From: Aradus depressus
Taxonomy: Eukaryota > Arthropoda > Insecta > Hemiptera > Aradidae
Length of the DNA: 64,000 bases
NCBI GenBank assembly: GCA_963662175.1
Contig: OY759219.1
Location: forward strand, 29,554,908-29,618,907
Direction: 5' to 3'
Under the pieces are notes generated by a model. It was given only the letters and a program-made list of their open reading frames with translations. It was not told the DNA's origin and did not search any database. How positions within the stretch are numbered: the first letter of the stretch is position 1; each line of letters begins with the position of its first letter. Position numbers and translations under genes: made by a program. Below, piece after piece: positions 56,601 through 64,000 of the stretch.

Positions 56601-59600
56601 TAGGTTTAGTGATACAAAACTAATGAACGAGCTATATTTCAAACAATAATGTAATAATGTAAAAGTACATAAAAATACTAAAAAAAAAAAAAGTTATATA
56701 TCTGTATATGTGTATATATATGTATAGATGTGTGCAGTGCCGGATTAAGCCAGCGAGGGGCCTGTAGCAAATTCTGTCAAGAGGCCCTTGGTTTGCTTTA
56801 GGTTCTCAAGTTTAGGGTATTAAATAAAACAAATCTATTTCTATATCTCGCACATTGGGACCTGATGATGGGACGTAAGAACGTCCCGAAACATCGTTGG
56901 GATAAAGACACTTCCGAAAAGTTTTTTTTGAAAAATAGTTATCTTAATTTTTATTAAATTGTAAATTGTCTATTTATTATAAACGTATCTTGTATTAATT
57001 TTTTTTATATACTCATCAGTGCCGGATTAAGCCAGCGAGGGGCCTGTATCAAATTCTGTCTAGAGGCCCTTGGTTTGCTTTAGGTTCTCAAGTTTAGGGT
57101 ATTAAATAAAACAAAACTGTTACAAATAAACTTTTCTGGATTTAATATGGGCAAATTTAGAGATAACACTTTCAATATCGACTTCTTTAAGCAAATCATG
57201 CTCTATATTCATCAAAGTAAGATGATTAAGACGTTCTTGGCCCATCGTGTTCCTTAACTCATTTTTAATACGTTTTAATGTTGAAAAAGAACGTTCGCCA
57301 CTGCAGTTAGTGATCATGAGAGACAAGTAAATGCTACGTTTGGGAAACACGAGTCTAAAGAATTATTCAATAATAGTTTATAAAATTGCACTTCCAGAGG
57401 CAATTTTCAAAAGGGATCTGCTCAAGAGTATTACGAAAATTAAAAAAAAAAATAAATAAGCCTAAAAAAAATGTATTTATCGGGAGTTGTAGTGTTTCCA
57501 ACACCATAAACATTAGGACATTAACGTTAAAAAGTTAGTAAAATACTTATTTTTTCATGAACGTGTTAATTGATAGACTTAAAGATGTGCTTCGCGCTTA
57601 AGGCATGCAAAATATTTTTACGCACCTATCTAAATTGATATTTTTTTACGGTCAGACAGGCGTTGGAGCGCGGGGCCCCCCAATTCGCGGGGCCCGTAGC
57701 ATTTGCTACTCTTGCTACGTGGCTAATCCGGCACAGGATGTGTGTCTGTGTATGTATATATATGTGTGTATGTGCATATGTATGAATATGCATCTGTCTC
57801 CATCCCAAAGTATTTAGATGCTTATGACCTAGATGTTGAGCACCTATAACCCTAATCCTAATCCTTTTTGACACCATATTGCTTTTTAATTTACATATTT
57901 TATTTTATTTTAAACCTTTGTCCTCTCATGATGTAGGTTCAGTCATATTCAGTTTTTTTGTTCAGACATCATAGTATATTTTAGCTTTTATTATGTCTTG
58001 TTTTTGGTTCAAATATTTTACAATATATTGTTCACCTCATATACATTTTATTTAGCTATATTACATATATATATATTATATAGTTTTAATACTTTTTAAA
58101 TTATATTCGTTCATGATGTAGGTTGTTATTTAATCACATTTAGTTTTATTGTTATATATACCTATATCTTATCATATCTTAATACCTATATCATATATAT
58201 TTACTTAATTGTAGCTTATATAACCTTACTGATAATGTAAATATGTTAATACAGGCCCTGAAGAAGGCACATTCAGTGCTGAAAGCTTGGCAGAAATTCC
58301 ACAAGTTTGTTTTTATCGACCACAAGCCTCATCTCTCCTTCCTATTAAATGTTATTGTTGAACTTTGTGCTGACGATAGCGTAACCCTAAACCGATACAC
58401 TTTATGTATACATTTATGTGAAATTAGACATTATAAAGTTAAAAAAGTTCTTTATTTTTATTTACTCTTATTTAAATGGGATCATTTTTATGTCCAACCG
58501 AACTCTCATATAGGTTTCATAAAAATCCATCAGTGGTTATTGAGTTGGGCGTTCACAAGGATTTAAGATAAAGACTCAGACGAACAGTGACGGGACAAAA
58601 AGTGTTTATTTTAACCTAAAACACAACGATATGAAGGAAATTTTAATATTTAACCACAAAAAAAAAAATCATTGGCGAAAGTTAAACGATCACAAAACTT
58701 CATCTATCCTTCTGATATGCGAGGAAACAAAAGTTAATGACTGTATAAATGTGAAATGACCTTCATATTTTCCTTAAATGGTCAAACAGGGATGTTTTAT
58801 TTCGTGTAACTCCATTCTGGCTCACGATAATATCTAGTGAACTTATTGTTGGCACCATCACACCATACTTGGAAGTGCTACATTCTTTTTTTTTTTTCAA
58901 ATAGTTTGGCCTTTTGTAAGCAAGTTTGCATCTCGCATATAAAGCCCAAACTATTTGCTAATCTGAAAATCTAGGATCACTTTCGCTAGTTTGTCATGAC
59001 ATTGACGATATTATGTTTGTTCGAAAAATGCTAGTTATTTTGAATTACTTATCTCAATTTGAAGAAAGATATAACCTTAAAATATTATAATACTTGTACG
59101 ACTGGAAAATAACCAGGTCAGTTAGCACAAATAACCACCTCGCCGAGGTTCTTAGGTTTTTCTCATCCTCAACTATACAATATACAGGGAAAGTTACGTA
59201 ATGGTTCAAAAATTTGATGTTGAGTTGTACCCAAATTTCATGTTTTCCGGCCCCCCTGATTTCAAAAAGTCAACATTTTTCTTAAAATATTTTAACCTTT
59301 TTGGACCAACACAAATATAAAAATAAACAGTATACAAGTTGGAACTCCTTAGTTATTTTTGGAGTCTGCCCTACCAACCGGTTGACATTTACAGTCCTTT
59401 CATTATTTATTTTATTTAAAAGATATTGGAAAAACTAGAAAATGTTACTCTCACCTACAATTTTTTTTGTAAACATATTCTTCAGTGAAAGGTTTATTTT
59501 TTGAAGTTTGAGCAATAAAAATAACATAATTTTTATTTATGTATTACTACATTGAAGCCTATTAAGGCTTATTGTAGAGAGTTGGGGTACAATTTTAATA

Positions 59601-61837
59601 TACATCCGATATAATAATAAAGTAAGAACATTACAGCTTAATAAATTTCTAAATATCTAAATGTGTATACATACAGCTAAGAGAAATGCAAAACAAAAAA
59701 TTTATTAAGCTGTAATATTCTTACATTATTATTATATCGGATCTCTCTACATCATGAACGAATATAACTTAAAAATCTCTCTACAATATGCCTTAATAGG
59801 CTTCAATGTAGTAATAAATAATTGTATATAACATTGTATATAACATTTAAACAGGCAAATTTGTTGATATGATGTATGTCTGCATTCTCCATCTTTTATT
59901 ATTTTAAAATATGCCACACAATCCTTATACCGTATATTACTATTAACTTATAAACGAAATAGTATTAAATATCACAATTTAAGCAACTTCGTATAATTGT
60001 ATATAAAATTGTATATAACATTTAAACAGGCAAATTTGTTGATATGATGTATGTCTGCATTCTCCCTCTTTTATTATTTTAAAATATGCCACACAATCCT
60101 TATACCGTATATTACTATTAACTTATAAACGAAATAGTATCAAATATCACAATTTAAGCAACTTCGTATTATTCAACTAAGGAGAATTATCATAGGATTT
60201 GTAAAGTATCAAAATAATTTAAATCTAATAAAATTATGACTTTATAATAATTATAAACGAATATATTTAACGAATTATTCGTTAAAAATGTACTCGCAAA
60301 CTCAAAAAGTCGGTGAATCACCGGCGATGTTTCTCAGAACGAATTAATCAATTAACTTTTCGCTTTCCCTCCAAAACCAGACTACCATTTGCTCTAATAT
60401 TCACTAGTTGACTTACATATGAACTCCTAAATCCTTACACTAAATTTCATGTCGATACATTCAATACATCGGCAGTTATTGTGTTTTTTCAGTTGACCTC
60501 ACCCTCTCATCCTTCCTTTTCCTTCTTTCGATACCACTGAATGTCATTCTTATGGGTGTAGTTATAAGTTTTTGTGTATAGCCTTTCCCATAATGTCCCT
60601 TTTCTTTTGGTCAATTTACCAGAAAATCTATAGGTGTTGTTGTTAGAGGGTTCAGAATTCACATATAAAATTTCTTGATATATTCATTATGTCGGGAGTT
60701 ATCGTGTTCACAGACACATAGACAGAATTTGTTTTTTCATGTTTAATTTGGAAAACATGAAATTTCTTTGAAAACTCACTGATTACATTACTCCCATTAT
60801 GTTTCGTATAGCTAAGAATGTTGAGCATGCCTGCCTTCGGAGACATAATGTATGAGTGGATATTAAATTGTCAGTCTGTTTTAGAAAAGTCCCTATTGTC
60901 CTAACGACAGGAGATGCGTCTGACCTTCACATTGCACTCTTCATCTTAATATGCATATGCCCTCGGTCTGTTTTATTGGCTGATTTATTGAAAGGAAGTT
61001 ATTTTCTTATAAACAGCCTTAAGGGAAGAGCTTCTATTGATACTGTGGGCTGGCGGTGATTCTAGTCGCCCACATATTAGTTTTAAAAAATATGTCAATA
61101 GTGTTCTTAAGTGTCTGAATATATTTTCGCGATCTTTCGATATAGTGTGAAAACTACTAAAGATAAATAAGTGCAAAGAACTTGTTTACGTATACATTTG
61201 CTGATTTCACAAAAAATATACACCTAAATATTATAAACTACTATACATAAAAATGGGGAAATGAGGAATTAGGTATCTCCATTTTTATGGAAATTACAGG
61301 TGGACAGACTCTCTGGAACAGCTGGGAATTAATAAGAGTTAAGAAAAATGTTAGTTATTACTACTCATGTCCAGGCTTTAGCAACAAGGTCATATCGCCT
61401 ACTACCAGCGCTCATTTATCGCTTTGTTGGATAAACTTTTATTCACCTAGGATGGAGTTCTTTAACGAGTATCTGACATCGTACAGGCTCGGGACCATCG
61501 CTTCACGTCCCATCCGAAGGACGGCGTGCTTAAGTTTATTTTACCTCCCAGATCCCTGCCTCGGTCGAGACAAGCACATTAACTCTGAGCTATCGGCGCC
61601 CTTACAAACATTGGAATTAATTACTGTTATTATACATTATTTTTTGAATATAATATATTCTGAATAATTATTATATTTTAATATTTCATATCAGTTTCAA
61701 AAAAATTTTCAGTTGAGTTCTTAAGTGTCTGAATCCATTTTTGCGATCTGTGTCGAACTAGTGTAATAACCTATACAAATAAATAAATAAAGCATAGAAC
61801 AAATAAATAGAAAAGCATATGAGTAAGTTTTTTGAGT

Positions 61838-61890
<53 letters not shown>

Positions 61891-63151
61891 CAAAATAGAT
61901 ATTCTTACAGTTATATAAAATAAAATAGTATAAAAGAAAAAATATCTATATATAGAATCGTACAAAATAAGCAATATAGCAACTAAATAAAAATATACCG
62001 ATAATATTGAAATAATAAAAATGGACATGCTCTTTAATATAAATAGTGCAAGCAACCAGGATAAAAAAACAATTCAAAATTATATAAAACAAGATATGAC
62101 CTTTGAAAAGGGAAAATAGTAAAATTGTTGTAACCATAACACAAAAATAAAACATAAATAAAAAAGAATAAAAAAAAAATATATATATATATTCATCTTA
62201 CATGCAACAAATTAAATTATATTATTCTTTATTTTTAAGGCAACAGTAAAAAATAAAAATAAATTGTTAATTTTTCTAACATTTACGTTATCAAAAAAAT
62301 GCACAATTGGTTCTGAGTCGTATTCTGGTCTATTGGTGAGATAATTGTAGAGAAATGTTTGCCTGGGGATACACAAGGAGGAGGGGCAATAGAACACAAA
62401 GTGTATGAGGTCGTCCTTTTCTAAGGTACAGAGCCTACAGACACTTTCAGAACAAAACTCATATCTAAACTCTCCAAGTAATATCCTAAAATTTATATTG
62501 CTATTGTGGAGACGAATTTGAGCTAGCAGTCGGAGTTTTTTGATATGCAGAAAAAATATATAAAAATATTGTGTACCGGTTTCGGCCCCCCGAAAACCCC
62601 GTTCTTTTTACAGCTAGACTCTCTGGAACAGTTGGAACTCATTTAAAATTCTTAACCTGTGTTAGGTTAGTTATTATGACTCATGCTCGGGCTTTAACTA
62701 AGAGGTCATATCGCCTACTACCAGAGCGCTCTTTCGTCACTCTGGTGGACATGAGCCCGACTCTACTGGGGGAGTCCTAAATTTTGCCTACCCTAATTTT
62801 TTATTGACCTAGATAAGAATACCTGACATCGTACAGGCTCGGGACTATCGCTTAACGTCCCATCCGAAGGACGGCCTGAGTTTATTTTACCGAAACCCGC
62901 GAACTTGACCTCAGTAAGCAAGCATGCATACCACTGAGCTACCGGCGCCCTCTAATATATTTGTATTTATTTACTGTATCTATTATGCACACATTTATTT
63001 TATTGTTTGCTCCTTTTTTTTTTTGGTCACAGGTAAAAAGATTGATTAATTTATAAAAAATTTCAGATTATATGTTCTGTAATGTTTATTTTGGAAATAT
63101 ATGGCTTGGCGAGATCATCTCAATTCACCGCACCTGTAGATAGAACTTTAG
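53613..63151 (+). CDS. DUF4728/pasiflora-like tetraspan membrane protein, 3' partial (gene 4)
   Basis: Two coding exons in the window: 53613-53726 (38 codons, phase 0 out) and 63067-63151 (28 codons plus one base, phase 1 out), separated by a 9340-base intron. Exon 1 has a 19-residue polar lead, then CCCICSLDVGTMLIAYWQL, matching CCCLSLRTGCLVIGFLTL of gene 3 in spacing. Exon 2 reads IICSVMFILEIYGLARSSQF, completing the first membrane segment, as exon 2 does in genes 1-3. Donors GTAAGC and GTGAGT and acceptor TTTCAG fit consensus. The remaining three expected exons lie beyond the right edge. An AG just upstream (about 53540-53550) may mark a 5' untranslated exon. The intron is filled with transposons. 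Role by family inference only. Confidence 0.72.
53885..54305 (+). repeat. Repeat pair in gene 4, copy A
   Basis: Matches 63187-63680: AATTAATTATATTTAT, AAAGCAATTTTC, CCATCAGCTGTTTTTTAG, GAAGATGGAGAGTTGTGTTT, AGGCTTAAGATGTGATGAAC, and an end with AATAAACCCA. Copy A begins shortly after exon 1's donor and copy B shortly after exon 2's. Copy B has an extra ~20 bases in the middle. No ORF; class unknown. Confidence 0.65.
54309..54731 (+). mobile_element. Jockey-type LINE 3' end with poly(A)
   Basis: Short coding end (TTTTTTAGAAAACTTTACAC to GGAACCGCGACTTATTGCC), then the shared tail and an 18-base poly(A). Same family as 31860 and 39690; it joins directly to the preceding AATAAACCCA repeat. Confidence 0.8.
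54732..56734. other. Gene 4 intron, AT-rich, mostly unclassified
   Basis: No ORF of note. It contains a hammerhead-like motif at 55590-55612 (minus strand) and a GC-balanced patch with duplicated GCAGGTTACACTGAG (about 56432-56465) and TGTAGCTACAC-like inverted pieces. Confidence 0.45.
55586..55615 (-). repeat. Hammerhead/Penelope-like motif
   Basis: Minus strand: CTGACGA, T, GGCGTAAACC, GAAA, TCGGTACTC. Same order as the core in the 2.6-kb palindrome. The stem is only two or three pairs, so catalytic competence is doubtful. Confidence 0.4.
56735..57736 (-). mobile_element. Composite hAT element carrying captured flank
   Basis: 1002 bp bounded by one 8-bp duplication, GATGTGTG (56727-56734 and 57737-57744). 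Read on the minus strand it is a hAT (57736-57017) related to 51537-52103, then ATGAGTAT and about 175 bases that match the right flank of that element (52104 to about 52282), then about 100 bases of a second hAT 3' terminus ending at 56735. The inner hAT encodes the dimerisation fragment on 57350-57120. The whole unit therefore seems to have moved as one piece. Confidence 0.85.
57745..58253. other. Gene 4 intron, AT-rich low-complexity DNA
   Basis: GT/AT microsatellite-like sequence (TGTGTATGTGCATATGTATG) and phrases such as CATGATGTAGGTT recurring near 57929 and 58114 (also near 56551). No gene. Confidence 0.4.
58256..58288 (+). repeat. Hammerhead/Penelope-like motif
   Basis: CTGAAGA (58258-58264), A, GGCAC, ATTCA, GTGCT, GAAA (58281-58284), GCTTGG. 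The GGCAC/GTGCT stem pairs well. It is the same CTGANGA-N-stem-GAAA order as the other copies. Confidence 0.4.
59535..59821. repeat. Foldback element, ~125-base arms
   Basis: The left arm (TTTATTTATGTATTACTACA, TTGAAGCCTATTAAGGCTTA, CCGATATAATAATAAAGTAA, GCTTAATAAATTT) returns inverted on the right (AAATTTATTAAGCTGTAATA ... TTCAATGTAGTAATAAATA). The spacer is about 40 bases. No ORF. In intron 1 of gene 4. Confidence 0.8.
59833..60172 (+). repeat. Tandem duplication, two units of ~175 bp
   Basis: Unit 1 is 59833-60007 and unit 2 is 60008-60172. Both run from ATTGTATATAACATTTAAAC to AAGCAACTTCGTAT with about two differences (CTCCATC/CTCCCTC; AGTATTAAA/AGTATCAAA). A recent local duplication. 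Confidence 0.88.
60305..60830 (+). repeat. Dispersed module repeat, nearly full length
   Basis: From GTCGGTGAATCACCGGCGAT through CATGTCGATACATTCAATAC and GTCGGGAGTTATCGTGTTCA to TTTCGTATAGCTAAG. Same ends as the 44965-45880 copy but with fewer inner modules. Confidence 0.65.
61351..61605 (-). mobile_element. SINE copy with deletion
   Basis: Minus strand: TACTCATGTCCAGGCTTTAG, CATATCGCCTACTACCAG, GACATCGTACAGGCTCGGG, ending GAGCTATCGGCGCCC. Two internal deletions. Confidence 0.75.
61839..61887. repeat. Poly(T) run
   Basis: About 49 consecutive T; on the minus strand this could be the poly(A) end of an old retroposon, but no body is recognisable. Length may be unreliable. Confidence 0.7.
62205..62535 (-). 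mobile_element. LINE C-terminal remnant
   Basis: On the minus strand the frame reads RLLAQIRLHNSNINFRILLG, then CRLCTLEKDDLIHFVFYC, a Cx2C-x8-H-x4-C arrangement typical of the C-terminal end of non-LTR retrotransposon ORF2, followed by PSSLCIPRQTFLYNYL. Truncated on the 5' side; clade not resolved and different from the jockey copies above. Confidence 0.6.
62660..62953 (-). mobile_element. SINE copy with TTAGG-like tail
   Basis: Minus strand: GTTAGGTTAGTTATGACTCA, body, then GAGCTACCGGCGCCCTC. The B box region is shortened. It ends about 110 bases before exon 2 of gene 4. Confidence 0.8.
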
Positions 63152-63186
63152 GTGAGTAACATTCTATTTTTTAACTATTATTTTGT

Positions 63187-63680
63187 GATGTATAAAAATA
63201 ATACACACATTAAAATAATTAAATTATAAACATTAAAAAATTAATTATATTTATGTTTTTCATATAAAAAGCAAATTTCTTTTAAAACAAATGAGCAAAA
63301 AAACAAAGCATGGCCATCAGCTGTTTTTTTAGTTTGTGTAGAGTAGAGTTGAGGTCTGATTCGATGGAGACGGTCTGCGTGAAGATGGAGAGTGGTGTTT
63401 AGGCTTAAAATGTAGTGAACTAAATAGAAGTAAATTGATGGTGAAATTGATCCAAAAAGAAGGTAGGTACTGTTATTTGCTTATATGTACAGGATATATG
63501 CCCAGAAATATATTAATTAAATTTTTTAAAAAAATTGCCAAAATATGACAACAAAAAAAAAAAAAGATTGAATTAGTGTTAAGAATTTAGTTTTAAAGAT
63601 ATTTCTTTTGATTTTTGTTTGTTTCAATGTTTAGTTTTTTTTTATTTTATAATGTAGATGATTTAAAAAAATAAACCCAA
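63187..63680 (+). repeat. Repeat pair in gene 4, copy B
   Basis: Matches 53885-54305 (see there), with small insertions (GTAGAGTAGAGTTGAGGTCT, TTCGATGG). It sits about 35 bases after the exon 2 donor. Confidence 0.65.
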
Positions 63681-64000
63681 ACTATTTGTTCTCGTAAATT
63701 ATATTATATTAATTTTCCCTGTTGGCTCTGTAAGATAATTTGAAAACCTTTGAGTTAGATTTAAATATATTTGAAAAATTTAGAAAAACATGGCATCTCT
63801 TAAGAAATCCAAATGAAAAGTTTTTTAATTGAAATTTTTTTTAAAAAATATACGTGCACTTTCTTCAAATTGCACGTCTTGAACTTTTGATGTTTATTTA
63901 GGGCCCTTTTCGAAAAACTACTGTAGAAATTAAAATTTATTAGTAGGGTAAGAATGTATGTTTTGGCGCAGCCACATGTGGCACCAGTGTGGCTCCCTTG
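63681..64000. other. Gene 4 intron 2, right edge
   Basis: AT-rich sequence ending near ATGTGGCACCAGTGTGGCTC. Nothing recognisable; the next exon of gene 4 is outside. Confidence 0.5.

Noticed and set aside
57605..57877. Overlapping 70- and 83-codon frames
   Set aside because: They cross the end of the hAT element into GT-rich simple sequence, with no shared protein features.
58243..58566. 107-codon frame as a gene
   Set aside because: Its start is the hammerhead-like motif itself and the rest is AT-rich with no recognisable domain.
61771..62397. Minus-strand frames rich in Phe, Tyr, Ile and polylysine
   Set aside because: The first two are translations of AT-rich DNA and the poly(T) run; only the 62205-62535 part shows real LINE motifs and is reported as such.
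1..64000. CRISPR array, operon or prokaryotic signals
   Set aside because: Spliced genes, poly(A) signals, SINEs and LINEs show eukaryotic DNA; the short repeats present are tandem or transposon repeats without regular spacers.

Overview
The window is eukaryotic nuclear DNA, AT-rich, with short exons, GT-AG introns, AATAAA signals and dense transposon debris. An insect or near relative is the best guess: the spliced genes look like the arthropod DUF4728/pasiflora tetraspan family, EPRS has the six-WHEP layout I recall from Drosophila, and a SINE carries TTAGG/CCTAA-like tails. I cannot fix the order or species.

Host genes, left to right: (1) a 5'-truncated tetraspan gene on + (coding exons 816-5036); (2) a complete five-exon tetraspan gene on + (7150-19779) with an unusually long loop rich in N-glycosylation sites; (3) a bifunctional glutamyl-prolyl-tRNA synthetase as one uninterrupted 1692-residue ORF on + (21442-26520); (4) a complete five-exon tetraspan gene on - (33155-26877), convergent with EPRS; (5) the first two coding exons of a fourth tetraspan gene on + (53613-63151), running off the right edge. 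The four tetraspan genes share a CCC-x-SLRTG-like start and the same intron phases (0,1,0,1 where visible), so they form a paralogue cluster interrupted by EPRS. None of them appears as a single long ORF; I assembled them from exon pieces and splice sites.

Mobile DNA: an apparently intact Ty3/gypsy LTR element (14723-19419, CsRn1-like by its CHCC Gag finger and tRNA-Trp-type primer site) sits inside a SINE in the last intron of gene 2. Its two 219-bp LTRs look identical. A tRNA-derived SINE family has at least 16 copies. Jockey-type LINE 3' ends recur four times, and a longer jockey fragment is split by a MITE. Two hAT elements are present, one of which carries captured flanking DNA. Several Penelope-like or hammerhead-like motifs, long-TIR MITEs and a dispersed family built of roughly 135-bp modules fill most remaining space. 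The 20 kb from 33.2 to 53.6 kb and the 9.3-kb first intron of gene 5 are almost all such material.

All exon joins, identities and family names come from reading the sequence by eye; no alignment or database search was run.
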